Positions 28,564 through 39,189 of a stretch of 64,000 nt of DNA are shown here, one piece after another (the first letter of the stretch is position 1; each line of letters begins with the position of its first letter). The stretch lies in contig CAWJYN010000003.1 of NCBI GenBank assembly GCA_963847145.1, positions 930,001-994,000 of the forward strand. The letters are read 5' to 3'. The position numbers were made by a program, and so were the translations under genes. A model generated the notes under the pieces. That model searched no databases, was not told the origin of the DNA, and worked only from the letters and a program-made list of their open reading frames with translations. Source of the DNA: JABFRJ01 sp963847145 (GTDB lineage Bacteria; Pseudomonadota; Alphaproteobacteria; Rhizobiales; Hyphomicrobiaceae).

Positions 28564-28818
28564 TCACTTGATCATCCGATCATACTCGGCATGCGTGCCG
28601 ATCCAGGTCCACAGGAGGCCGTCGTCAATTTCAGTTGCCAAAGCGCGATAGTGCAGCCCAACACGCACCGACCACCGATTTCCAATCTTCTTGGCACGCA
28701 GTGATGGATGGTGTGGGTTCTCCCTAAAAAGCGTGTAGTTTTTCTGGGCGAGTTTCCTGACGTCGCGCGGCAACTTGGCGTAGGCGGCCCAAAACTCGGG
28801 ACTGGCGCGGTTGGTCAT
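28564..28818 (-). CDS. RelE/ParE-like toxin of a type II toxin-antitoxin pair
   Basis: An 84-residue basic protein resembling small ParE/RelE-superfamily toxins. It shows the helix LPRDVRKLAQKNYTLF, then NPHHPSLRAKKI, a beta strand with SVRVGLHYRALA, and a C-terminal WIGTHAEYDRMI. The last motif is typical of cyanobacterial and proteobacterial RelE-like proteins annotated as putative mRNA interferases. It starts two bases after the antitoxin stop and is clearly co-transcribed with it. Its own stop is followed at once by the displaced uvrB tail. Which cellular target it hits cannot be told from the sequence. Confidence 0.8.
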   Translation of the reverse strand: MTNRASPEFWAAYAKLPRDVRKLAQKNYTLFRENPHHPSLRAKKIGNRWSVRVGLHYRALATEIDDGLLWTWIGTHAEYDRMIK

Positions 28819-28820
28819 TG

Positions 28821-29024
28821 CTACGGTAATTTTTTCGACTTGCCGGCGGCGTGAGCGGCAAGAGCCGCGTCAAAGTGCTTATCGAGTTTTCCCGAATTGA
28901 GATCGGCCTCGATGCGAGCATCGAAAAGATCGGCCTGCAATTCCTCAAACCAGACGCGAAAGCGCGACATCTCTTCGGGCGAGAGTTGCTCGACGGCTTT
29001 TTCGATATCTTCGAGCTTGGTCAT
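28821..29024 (-). CDS. Antitoxin of the RelE/ParE-like pair
   Basis: A 67-residue acidic protein (TKLEDIEKAVEQLSPEEMSRFRVWFEE) with a helical N-terminal half and a flexible tail ending in lysines. The pattern 'AVEQLSPEE...FRxWFxELxxxxFDxxIExDxxSGKLDxL' is typical of antitoxins paired with the small RelE-like toxin type found downstream. It starts at 29024; no strong Shine-Dalgarno is visible. It probably binds and neutralises the toxin and represses the operon. It lies inside the interval between the two uvrB tail copies. Confidence 0.8.
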   Translation of the reverse strand: MTKLEDIEKAVEQLSPEEMSRFRVWFEELQADLFDARIEADLNSGKLDKHFDAALAAHAAGKSKKLP

Positions 29025-29124
29025 GGCTGTGCGTCGACAATCCTTGTGAGTTCACTGAACTTATGGCTACCAACGGTCATTTAGCAGGCACGGTCGTTGT
29101 GTCAAAGGCACCCGCGTAAAAGGC

Positions 29125-29206
29125 CCTCAATCCCCCGGACGTCCGGTTTTCTTCCTGCGGCCGCCGCTGCGGTCTTTGACGCGGCTGGTTTCGACGTCGA
29201 TGGTGC
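29125..29206 (-). repeat. Copy of the uvrB 3' end adjoining the gene
   Basis: Direct-repeat partner of 28472-28553. In the restored frame it encodes TIDVETSRVKDRSGG, then RRKKTGRPGD and a stop. The differences between copies are mostly at third codon positions in this frame, which shows it is the true one. The repeat ends within a few bases of the frame break in uvrB. Confidence 0.85.
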
Positions 29207-29725
29207 GGGTTGGTGGGCGCGGCGCGAGCGGGTCGGGCTTCTTTCGGCGGCGGCTTGCCGAGCGGGACTTCGGTGCGGCCGACGGTCATTTCATCGAGCG
29301 TTGGTTTGCGTATGCGGCTGGCCGGCACACTTGTTGACTGTGCGTTGGTCGGCTGGACCGGTTCGTATTCGGTCGCGATTCGCGAGCCGGTTTTGGGGTC
29401 GCGCGGCGCTTTTGATTTCTGCGGCAGGTTCGCCGCGGCGCCATATTTCTTTTCGCCGCGATAGCCGCCGGTGCGGTCTTCGATCTCGGATTGGCGGGCG
29501 AGCGGATCATCGGCGATGGCGAGTTCGGTGGCGCGCAGGCGTTTGACTTCGTCGCGCAGGCGGGCGGCGGTCTCGAATTCGAGATCGGCGGCGGCGGCAT
29601 GCATGCGCTTTTCCATGTCGGCGATGACGGCGCCGAGATTGTGCCCGACGGTTGGCGTGGCGCCGCCTTCGGCGAGACCGACGTCGACGGTGACGTGGTC
29701 CTGCTCGTAGACGGACGACATGGTG

Positions 29726-31924
<2,199 letters not shown>

Positions 31925-32053
31925 GATCATAGATAGGATCGGGCATGCGTTGCACGCAAGACCCAGCACTCAACGAATACAACTTTCGCGCTTCACAAGG
32001 AATTGCGCACGTGCATAGTTCGATGGCGGACGTGTATGTTGCGTGGGGCGGGT

Positions 32054-33319
32054 ATGACTAAATTTTTCGAGCGCTACGGCGATTGGGTTCTGTTCATAGT
32101 CCTGTGCATCATTGTCTTAGCTGGCATTTATGGGTTGGTTCATTTTCTGGCGACGCTGCAAGTGCTCCCCGGTGCTCTGAACGTTGCGGTTATTGAGGGC
32201 CACGGCTCGATCAAAATTATCGTGTCGGGCTGGACCAACAAGCTGCAAGACAAGTGGCCCATGTTCGGTGCCATCATCCAAGCTGCCGCTTCCGCGTTCG
32301 CAATCATTCAAGGCATAAGCCTGATGCGCCGGTTTCTTCCGAAGCGTCTCCAATCGTTCATCGACCAGGAAATGAAGTTCGTTTATCCAGTTGGGGCAAA
32401 TCTTCTGGCAGCGGAACAACTCGTCGGCACGACCGATCGCAGAGCTATGCTGCCTGCTCCCTCGCAGACATTGTTCCAAACGCGGCCTCTTGTGCGCGCA
32501 CTCAAAAGCCTCGGGCGAACCGGCAGCAATGCCAACCGGAATCGCATCTGGAAGTACACACCGATCCGAATTCCTTCATTCGATGATGTTATAACAGAGA
32601 GCGATCGCGTGATCGAAGTCGCAGAGAAAAGACTTGCGGCACTCAAAGACATAAAGTTGCACGGGCACTTAGCTCGAGGTGCGCTGTACAGTGCAAAAGC
32701 GGCGGGAAAAACTGCTCAATCTGAAGCCGGCGCGCGCAACGAACGCGCTGAGCAAGACTTCACGGCCTTGGTGGATTCTAAGCACATGAACCTTGTTGGG
32801 CTCGAATTGCGCGGCCTACTCGCCAGTCGCGATGATAGTCGATTTATAATTGCAGACAATGACTTCAGGGCAATGGATGAAGCAGCAACCGGCGAGACAC
32901 ATTATCTGACCAGGGCTCGCGCCAAACGCTACCGCGCAGAACTCCTTGTCCGTCAAAGCAACGACAGGATCGCGTGGCTCACCAACGCCCAACCTATGTT
33001 GAACACCGCGCACAAGCTTATCCGGGAGCGTCAGAAATTGACACCTGAAGACATATTTGAGCTAGGCGAAAATCGCCTTGTCTACGGAAAAATGAAAACC
33101 GAGATGGATAAGCTGACTGGTCAAGGAAAGGATCTTGCGAGAGATGCCTTTGTGGCCGCGATCGGCCACTACGAGACAAGCAGATCGCCGAACCGATCAC
33201 AACGCATCGCAGAAGCCGAAGGCTTTCTTCTGAACCTTGCCGTGTCAAACACCCCAGACCAAACCGGCAAAGCGCCCGGAAGCGAAAGCCAGCGGTCCGG
33301 CAGCAGCGCCAACAACTAG
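32054..33319 (+). CDS. Membrane protein of unknown function with long cytoplasmic helical domain
   Basis: A 421-residue protein that I do not recognise. Residues 9-36 (WVLFIVLCIIVLAGIYGLVHFLA) form one transmembrane helix. A second, weaker hydrophobic segment at about 74-93 (FGAIIQAAASAFAIIQGI) follows a short beta-rich loop. The remaining 300 residues are charged and mostly helical, with a KRLAALKDIKLHGHLARGALY segment reminiscent of helical repeat proteins, though no repeat is definite. The start at 32054 follows a GGGGCGGG stretch. Base composition is less GC-rich than its neighbours, with more A/T-ending codons, suggesting acquisition by transfer. It is alone on its strand, next to uvrB. 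Confidence 0.75.
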   Translation: MTKFFERYGDWVLFIVLCIIVLAGIYGLVHFLATLQVLPGALNVAVIEGHGSIKIIVSGWTNKLQDKWPMFGAIIQAAASAFAIIQGISLMRRFLPKRLQSFIDQEMKFVYPVGANLLAAEQLVGTTDRRAMLPAPSQTLFQTRPLVRALKSLGRTGSNANRNRIWKYTPIRIPSFDDVITESDRVIEVAEKRLAALKDIKLHGHLARGALYSAKAAGKTAQSEAGARNERAEQDFTALVDSKHMNLVGLELRGLLASRDDSRFIIADNDFRAMDEAATGETHYLTRARAKRYRAELLVRQSNDRIAWLTNAQPMLNTAHKLIRERQKLTPEDIFELGENRLVYGKMKTEMDKLTGQGKDLARDAFVAAIGHYETSRSPNRSQRIAEAEGFLLNLAVSNTPDQTGKAPGSESQRSGSSANN

Positions 33320-33514
33320 GCTGGTCAAAGTTTGTGCTGGAACCCACGAAGACTCTTCGGCCACCACGTCTTGATCGTGATCGACCCAAAAAAGATAGAG
33401 CGTCAAACTGCAAGCGCCGAAAAGCGCAGCCCACCAGGAGGCATGAAACAAGCCTGCCAGCGTGATGACGAGAACGATGAGGTAGAGCATGGAATTGTGC
33501 CGAATCAGACGCAC
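33245..33514 (-). CDS. Small membrane protein, overlaps the preceding gene tail to tail
   Basis: An 89-residue ORF with strongly hydrophobic segments (MLYLIVLVITLAGLF, then WWAALFGACSLTLYLFW) and a third weaker one near the end. It resembles short alphaproteobacterial membrane proteins that start MRLIRHNS. The start is GTG at 33514, or ATG at 33490. Its 3' end overlaps the convergent orphan gene by 75 bases, which is unusual and lowers confidence. Function unknown. Confidence 0.5.
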   Translation of the reverse strand: MRLIRHNSMLYLIVLVITLAGLFHASWWAALFGACSLTLYLFWVDHDQDVVAEESSWVPAQTLTSLVVGAAAGPLAFASGRFAGLVWGV

Positions 33515-33526
33515 GCACGCATTACC

Positions 33527-34561
33527 CTACTTCATGATCCTTGGACGCGAGGGCAAGTGACCCAGATGCCCCCTCCACACCCGATATCGGCCATCATCGG
33601 CGAGGGTTTCGACGGTGGCGAAGCTTGTGGCCAGCGCGGTGTCGAGGGCGATGCGGCGTTGGACGACGATGAGAAGTTGGCCGTGGGCGGTGAGGTGGGT
33701 GGGTGCTTCCTTGATGAGGCGGAGCAAGGGTTCCATAGTGTCGCGGAAACCGGCGTGGAGCGGCGGGTTGGAGATGATGCGATCGAATTTCTGAGTGCCT
33801 GCGGCGGACAGGCTGTTGCCGAGGACCTGCGTTGTGCCGGGCACATTCTCGCCGGCGGCGGCGAGGGCGACGCTGTCGTTGTCGAGCAGGGTGAGCGTGA
33901 CTGAGGGTTCGGTGCGGCGGATCGCGGCGGCGATGGCGCCGGGGCCGCAGCCGTAGTCGAGAATGCGCGCTGGTAGTGCGATATTTGGCAGGTGCGTGAG
34001 CAGCAACGCCGTGCCGGGATCAGGGGCGCCACCGGCGAACAGTCCGGGATAGCTGATCCATGGCGTTGTTGTGCCGGGGGGGCGGTGTTCCTCGCGCCAA
34101 TCGACGAGGCGCGGGCGGATGGGGGTGGTGACGTCTGCGCGTTTGAGTTGGAGGATGCGGCCGTGGCCGCGGGTGGCGATAGTTTCGACGGGGCCAAGTT
34201 CGGCGAGATTTTTCTGGAACGAGCGCACACCCTCGTCATTGCCGCCGTAGACGATCAGGCGGCCGCCCGGCGCAAGGACGCCCAGGCATTGGTGGACGGT
34301 CATGCGTTGTTCTTCGCGGGATTTGGGGAGGCGCAGCAGGGCGGCGTCGAAGGGGCCGGATGGCGGTTCAGGCGTGGCGGACTGCTCCGAGCCGGAGCGG
34401 CGGTGCCAGGCCTGCACGGCAATACCCTTTGGTGCCAGCAATCGCTGCAGCGCCGGCGCGGCCTCGGCCAGCAGCACACGCCTCATCAGCGCCAACTCAT
34501 CCAGCGCGCTGGCGATCAACGCCTGCGCGGCCTGCTCCGGCTCATCTGCCCAACGGGTCAT
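33527..34561 (-). CDS. RsmC-like rRNA guanine N2-methyltransferase
   Basis: A 344-residue protein with the two-lobed layout of RsmC/RlmG methyltransferases: a degenerate N-terminal Rossmann half and a catalytic C-terminal half. The SAM motif is DYGCGPGAIA, and the catalytic motif is NPPLH, the signature of base N-methylation of guanine in RNA (NPPFH in E. coli RsmC). It probably modifies 16S rRNA, but which guanine cannot be told. Its start is three bases after the stop of the HIT gene, so the two form an operon. Confidence 0.85.
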   Translation of the reverse strand: MTRWADEPEQAAQALIASALDELALMRRVLLAEAAPALQRLLAPKGIAVQAWHRRSGSEQSATPEPPSGPFDAALLRLPKSREEQRMTVHQCLGVLAPGGRLIVYGGNDEGVRSFQKNLAELGPVETIATRGHGRILQLKRADVTTPIRPRLVDWREEHRPPGTTTPWISYPGLFAGGAPDPGTALLLTHLPNIALPARILDYGCGPGAIAAAIRRTEPSVTLTLLDNDSVALAAAGENVPGTTQVLGNSLSAAGTQKFDRIISNPPLHAGFRDTMEPLLRLIKEAPTHLTAHGQLLIVVQRRIALDTALATSFATVETLADDGRYRVWRGHLGHLPSRPRIMK

Positions 34562-34564
34562 GAC

Positions 34565-35008
34565 TTACGCCGTCGCCAGCGCCACACGCATCGTTTCAGC
34601 GTGCGCCGCCAGCACGTCCGGCTCTTCCATCTGCCCGGTATGCGGCTTCAGGCTGACACCGGTGTGCCGCGGCAGCACGTGATAGTGGAGATGGAATACG
34701 ACTTGCCCCCCTGCGCTTTCGTTGAACTGCTGGATCGTCAGTCCATCCGCCGCAAATGCGACCATCGCTGCCCGGCCGATGGTCTGCACAGTCGCCAGAC
34801 AAGCCGCCAATTGCGCTGGCGTCGCGTCCAACAGATTGCGCGCCGCCGACTTGGGGATCACCAGACAATGCCCATCGGCACGTGGCATGATATCCATGAA
34901 TGCGAGCGTCTCCGCATCCTCATAGACCTTATGGCACGGCATCTCGCCGCGCAGGATCTTGGCGAAGATGTTGCTGGGGTCGTAGGCGGGACTTGAGGCT
35001 TGAGACAC
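34565..35008 (-). CDS. HIT-family nucleotide hydrolase/transferase
   Basis: A 147-residue histidine-triad protein. It opens with YDPSNIFAKILRGEMPCHKVYED, has HCLVIPK, and ends with the catalytic triad HLHYHVLPR, whose middle histidine becomes nucleotidylated. Typical substrates are AMP-lysine or adenosine phosphoramidates. The GTG start at 35008 is preferred because GGAG lies eight bases before it. An upstream frame to 35308 is open but unlike the family. It is the first gene of an operon with the RsmC-like methyltransferase. Confidence 0.9.
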   Translation of the reverse strand: MSQASSPAYDPSNIFAKILRGEMPCHKVYEDAETLAFMDIMPRADGHCLVIPKSAARNLLDATPAQLAACLATVQTIGRAAMVAFAADGLTIQQFNESAGGQVVFHLHYHVLPRHTGVSLKPHTGQMEEPDVLAAHAETMRVALATA

Positions 35009-35233
35009 GGTAGGCACTCCACGGCCACACAGGCCTTGCTGGTGGGTCACAACGATATCGCTGGTGCGTAGGCCAGCGTGGCGGTCGGCGTCAATTGGCG
35101 GACACGCGGGACCACGGTCCGGGACGGCAATTAACGAAGGCCTAGCGATTGTCCGGTAGTCTGGCAGTCTCACCTCCGCTGTCCTGCGGTTTCTGGCATG
35201 CCGTTGCAGGCGTGCTGATGTCTGGTCTCGCGC
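35009..35233. other. Spacer between HIT gene and glnD side
   Basis: No gene or RNA is recognised here. With the weak ORF at 35234 removed, the gap between the HIT start and glnD would be about 545 bases, so the divergent promoters of both units must lie in it. Confidence 0.4.
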
Positions 35234-35452
35234 ATGTTCTGGCACAAACCGAATCCTTCGCTCCATAAGACCCGAGCCCCAGCGCTCGGGGCCCGCGAGA
35301 TTACCCATTTCGACGGTGTCATTGCCAATGACAACGACGCCGAGGGCGCACCACCGAGCCGGCGCGGCTTCGAGCTGCCGGCGGTTGCCTTCTTTTCGGG
35401 ACTTGGGGCCGCTGGCCTTGTCGCGATGGCCGAGCGGTTGCTGGGTCTGTGA
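35234..35452 (+). CDS. Possible small membrane protein upstream of glnD
   Basis: A 72-residue open frame with a plausible single transmembrane helix near the end (LPAVAFFSGLGAAGLVAMA) and an N-terminal basic part. It lies about 100 bases before glnD in the same direction. There is no clear ribosome binding site and I do not recognise the family, so it may be non-coding. It is offered as a weak candidate. Confidence 0.3.
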   Translation: MFWHKPNPSLHKTRAPALGAREITHFDGVIANDNDAEGAPPSRRGFELPAVAFFSGLGAAGLVAMAERLLGL

Positions 35453-35554
35453 TCGCCGCCGTTGTTGGGGCCGTTGTCGGGGCCGCGCCGGGCCGTTAAG
35501 ACGTGGAGCAGTCCCTGGCGGTTTCTGGCTGGGCCCGCCCGCACTGGAGAGACG

Positions 35555-38374
35555 ATGCCCGAGGCGCCGACGACGGCTGACGATCTGGTGTTCGACCCGG
35601 CTGCGTTGCGCGCCGAATTGACCGCGTTGTTCCGGGGCGAGGACGAACAGGCAAGCGAAGCGCGGCCGGCGGTGCTGGCGCGGCTGACCGAGTTGGTGGC
35701 CATCGCGCGGGCTGATGCGGAGCGCCGGCTCAACGCCGATGGTCAGGGGCGCGCCTGCGCGGCGCGGCTCTCACGCTTCCAAGATGCGCTGATCCAGCTC
35801 GTCTATGACTACACGGTCGCGCACGTTTACCGGCCGCTCAACCCAGCCGATCTGGACAAGATCAGCGTCATCGCAACGGGCGGCTATGGCCGTGGCCTGC
35901 TGTCACGCGGCTCGGATATCGATCTGCTGTTCTTGTTGCCAGCCAAGCAGACAGCGTGGGGCGAGAGCGTGGTCGAGTACATGCTCTACATGCTGTGGGA
36001 TCTGCGCTTCAAGGTCGGCCATGCGACCCGCACGATCGATCACTGTGTGAAGCTGGCGCTGTCCGACATGACCATCCGCACAGCGCTGCTCGACGCGCGG
36101 CTGATTTTCGGCGATGCGGCGTTGTTTGACGCGATGATGCAGCGATTTGCGGACGATGTCGTGCGCGGCACGGCCAAGTCTTTCATCGACGCCAAGCTGG
36201 CCGAGCGCGATGAGCGGCACAAGCGCACGGGCGAGAGCCGCTACAAGGTCGAGCCGAATGTGAAGGACGGCAAGGGCGGCCTGCGCGATCTGCACACGCT
36301 GCATTGGCTGGCCAAATACATCCACGGTGAGTTGCCGGGGCAGGACGGCGCCGAGAGCAAGATTTTCAGTGCCGTAGAAATGACGACGTTCCGGCACTCG
36401 GAGGATTTTCTGTGGACGGTGCGGTGCCACCTGCATTTTCTGACCGGGCGGGCCGAAGAGCGACTGACGTTCGATCTGCAGCCGCAACTGGCGAAGCGGC
36501 TCGGCTATCAGGACCGGCGCGGGCTCAAGGCGGTCGAGCGGTTCATGCGGCACTATTTTCTCGTCGCCAAGGATGTCGGCGATCTGACGGCGGCGCTGTG
36601 CTCCGGCCTTGAAGTGCAGCAGCTGAAGACGACGCCCGGCCTTGCGCAGATGTTGAACCCGCTGACGTGGCGCACCCGGCGCCGCGTGCGCACGCGCACC
36701 GAGTTCCGCATCGAGAACGGCCGGCTGACGGTGCCGGATGCGCAGGTGTTTGTGCGCGATCCGGTCAATCTCATACGCTATTTCCGGGAGCTTGAGGAAA
36801 CGAAGGCCTTTCTGCATCCGGATGCCGCGCGGCTGATCCGCGCTTCGCTGCGGTTGATCGATGACGGCGTGCGCACGGATCCAGAGGCCAACCGGATTTT
36901 CCTCGAGCTGCTGACAAGCGAAAATGCGCCGGAGGATTCGCTGCGCCGCATGAACGAGGCGGGCGTGCTTGGCCGCTTCGTGCCAGAATTTGGCAAGGTC
37001 GTGTCGATGATGCAGTATAATATGTATCATCACTATACGGTCGACGAGCATCTGCTGCGGACAGTCGGCGAGCTCTCCAGCATTGAGCACGGCGGGGCGA
37101 CGGATGCGCTGCCGTTATCGACGGTGCTGATCAAGCAAATCCAGAGCCGGCGCGTGCTTTATGTGGCGGCGTTTCTGCACGACATCGCGAAGGGCATGGA
37201 GGGCGACCATTCCATCCTGGGGGCCGCTGTTGCGCGGCGGTTGTGCCCCCGGTTCGGGTTGACGGCGGCGGAAACCGAAACGGTTGCTTGGCTCATCGAA
37301 CAACATCTGACGATGTCGAACACGGCGCAGAGCCGCGATCTGAGTGATGCGAAGACCATCCGTGCCTTCGCCGACATCGTGCAGAGCCCGGAGCGGCTCA
37401 AGTTACTGCTGCTGCTGACGGCGGCAGACATAAGAGCCGTGGGGCCGGGAACGTGGAACGGCTGGAAGGGTCAGTTGCTGCGGACGCTTTATCGCGAGAC
37501 CGAGCCACTGGTGGCGGGCGGACACACCATCATCGGCGCGCGCGAGCGGGCGCTTGGTGCGCAGGAAGAATTCCGTCGCGCGCTGGCGATCGCGGCCCCG
37601 CAGTTGTCGGCAGACGCGTTCGCGAACCGCGCTTATCCCGACTATTGGCTGCGGACCGAGCCGCGCAAACAGGTTGCCCATGCGCAGATGCTGGCGGCCA
37701 TGGAAACGGCACATAAGACACTGGCGGTCGATGTGCAGCCGGATGCGTTCACGGCGGTGACGGAACTGACTGTGCTGGCCCCCAACCATCCGCGGCTGCT
37801 GGCGCTGTTTGCCGGCGCGTGTGCGGCGGCGGGTGCCAACATTGTCGGTGCGCACATTTCAACGACGCGCGACGGCACGGCGATTGATACGTTCCTGCTG
37901 CAACGCGCGTTCGAGCTCGATGAGGACGAAGTGCGGCGCGGCGAGCGGATCGGCGACATGATCGGCAAGTTGCTGAAAGGCGAGCAGTGGCCGGCGCGGC
38001 TGCTCTCGAAAACGCCAGCGGCGCGCGGCGGCGCAGGCGCCTTTGAAGTACCGCCCGATGTGGTCATCGACAACGCGTTGTCGGATCAGTTTACGGTGAT
38101 TGAGGTGTCGGGGCTTGACCGGCCGGGGCTGCTCTATGAGCTGACGAGCGCGATTTCAGATCTGAACCTCGATATCACATCGGCGCACATTACGACCTTC
38201 GGCGAGAAGGCGGTTGATGTGTTCTATGTCACCGACTTGACGAACAAGAAGGTTACCAGCGCGGCACGGCACGGCAGCGTGCGCGAGCGTTTGGTGGCGG
38301 CGTTGGCCGGGGCCCCGGCAGCGCCACAAACTATGGTGGCCACAACAGCCATTGCGGGCAAGACATCGCTGTGA
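35555..38374 (+). CDS. glnD: Bifunctional PII uridylyltransferase/uridylyl-removing enzyme
   Basis: A 939-residue GlnD, the glutamine sensor that adds UMP to PII proteins under nitrogen limitation and removes it when glutamine is high. Domains in order: nucleotidyltransferase with GGYGRG and SDIDLLF (residues 108-128), the PII-UTase helical domain with KDGKGGLRDLHTL, an HD hydrolase domain with HDIAKG (about 541), and two ACT domains at about 737 and 847 (LTVLAPNHP..., EVSGLDRPGLLYEL). All key motifs are present. The start at 35555 follows GGAGAG. An upstream in-frame codon at 35462 is rejected for lack of homology. It converges with sciP, separated by 30 bases. Confidence 0.97.
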   Translation: MPEAPTTADDLVFDPAALRAELTALFRGEDEQASEARPAVLARLTELVAIARADAERRLNADGQGRACAARLSRFQDALIQLVYDYTVAHVYRPLNPADLDKISVIATGGYGRGLLSRGSDIDLLFLLPAKQTAWGESVVEYMLYMLWDLRFKVGHATRTIDHCVKLALSDMTIRTALLDARLIFGDAALFDAMMQRFADDVVRGTAKSFIDAKLAERDERHKRTGESRYKVEPNVKDGKGGLRDLHTLHWLAKYIHGELPGQDGAESKIFSAVEMTTFRHSEDFLWTVRCHLHFLTGRAEERLTFDLQPQLAKRLGYQDRRGLKAVERFMRHYFLVAKDVGDLTAALCSGLEVQQLKTTPGLAQMLNPLTWRTRRRVRTRTEFRIENGRLTVPDAQVFVRDPVNLIRYFRELEETKAFLHPDAARLIRASLRLIDDGVRTDPEANRIFLELLTSENAPEDSLRRMNEAGVLGRFVPEFGKVVSMMQYNMYHHYTVDEHLLRTVGELSSIEHGGATDALPLSTVLIKQIQSRRVLYVAAFLHDIAKGMEGDHSILGAAVARRLCPRFGLTAAETETVAWLIEQHLTMSNTAQSRDLSDAKTIRAFADIVQSPERLKLLLLLTAADIRAVGPGTWNGWKGQLLRTLYRETEPLVAGGHTIIGARERALGAQEEFRRALAIAAPQLSADAFANRAYPDYWLRTEPRKQVAHAQMLAAMETAHKTLAVDVQPDAFTAVTELTVLAPNHPRLLALFAGACAAAGANIVGAHISTTRDGTAIDTFLLQRAFELDEDEVRRGERIGDMIGKLLKGEQWPARLLSKTPAARGGAGAFEVPPDVVIDNALSDQFTVIEVSGLDRPGLLYELTSAISDLNLDITSAHITTFGEKAVDVFYVTDLTNKKVTSAARHGSVRERLVAALAGAPAAPQTMVATTAIAGKTSL

Positions 38375-38375
38375 G

Positions 38376-38403
38376 CCAAAGTGGCGTACCGATGCCGCTT
38401 TGG
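38376..38403. terminator. Hairpin between convergent glnD and sciP
   Basis: Ten-base arms CCAAAGTGGC (38376-38385) and GCCGCTTTGG (38394-38403) pair with one G-U-type mismatch around an 8-base loop. It fills the gap between the two convergent genes and could terminate both, though there is no long T-tract on either side. Confidence 0.4.
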
Positions 38404-38404
38404 A

Positions 38405-38683
38405 TCAGCTGCGGTAATCCTGGATGCGCGTGGCGCGCAGGCCGGGAAGACCGTGGCGATCGATCGATCGTTTCCACGATAGGAATTCGTCAACTGTCAG
38501 CTTGTAGCGGTCACATGCTTCTTCAAGGCTGAGAAGGCCACCGCCGACAGCGGCGACAACTTCGGCCTTGCGCCGGATGACCCAGCGTTTGGTATTGGTG
38601 GGCGGGAGATCGGCCACGGTCAGCGGACTGCCGTCCGGACCAATGACATAACGCACGCGGGCTCTGAATTGTTGATCGGTCAT
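38405..38683 (-). CDS. sciP: CtrA inhibitor SciP
   Basis: A 92-residue DUF1153 protein. The conserved block YVIGPDGSPLTVADLPP, then NTKRWVIRRKAEVVAAV and LSLEEACDRYKLTVDEFLSW is diagnostic. SciP is a helix-turn-helix protein that binds CtrA and prevents it from activating cell-cycle and motility promoters. It is restricted to Alphaproteobacteria and is the best taxonomic marker in the window. The start at 38683 matches family N-termini; the frame extends to 38713. The upstream region has a near-consensus CtrA site, fitting known CtrA control of sciP. Confidence 0.96.
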   Translation of the reverse strand: MTDQQFRARVRYVIGPDGSPLTVADLPPTNTKRWVIRRKAEVVAAVGGGLLSLEEACDRYKLTVDEFLSWKRSIDRHGLPGLRATRIQDYRS

Positions 38684-39189
38684 GATACTCGTTACACTCT
38701 GAAGACCTGCCAAAACCCTAGTTGAACACCATTAAGAACGCGATAAACGAGACAGTAAACGGGCCGCTTACCAATGTGCCGAGTTTTATTTCTCGCATGG
38801 TTAACAACAACATCCGTTTACATGTTCGATGCCGCTAAGAGCTTCTAGTGTCTCGTTTTGTCCTCATTGGGGCGGGTTTGGAAGGTTTGGTTGAGTTGTC
38901 GCTGTGCGGAGGCTGTCCATCGACTTTTGCAAGCAAGTGCCGGGCCAGTTTTAAATGGGCGGGATAGCGAAAAATAATATTCCGGCCATCGCCGCCATTA
39001 TCGTAAATGAGTTGCGACCGGGTTTGGGCGCCGGTAAGACCTGTGAAAGTTTCACCTGCAGCGGTGGTTTATTCGGCGCGCTCTAAGAACCGTGATGGCG
39101 AGCAAGTCCTCCGGACCGAATGCAGCGGACGCCGAGCGGCTGGGGGGCGGGGCGAGACCGTAGAACATATTAGGAACAACTGGCCAGCA
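38684..39189. other. Spacer between divergent sciP and mnmA
   Basis: About 500 bases with no gene recognised. Its first 200 bases are relatively AT-rich and hold TTAA-type motifs (see the CtrA-like site). The in-frame extension of mnmA to 39007 has no similarity to the family. Confidence 0.5.
38732..38746. promoter_or_regulatory. CtrA-like binding site upstream of sciP
   Basis: The 15-mer TTAA-GAACGCG-ATAA matches the CtrA consensus TTAA-N7-TTAA at seven of eight fixed positions. It lies 49 bases upstream of the sciP start. A further TTAAC half-site lies nearby in CATGGTTAACAAC (around 38,810). CtrA control of sciP is known in Caulobacter; the match here is an inference. Confidence 0.35.

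Noticed and set aside
35300..35360. tmRNA tag peptide (a run reading ANDN)
   Set aside because: The run continues as an open frame without the expected stop after an Ala-Ala end, and no tRNA-like acceptor sequence is near.
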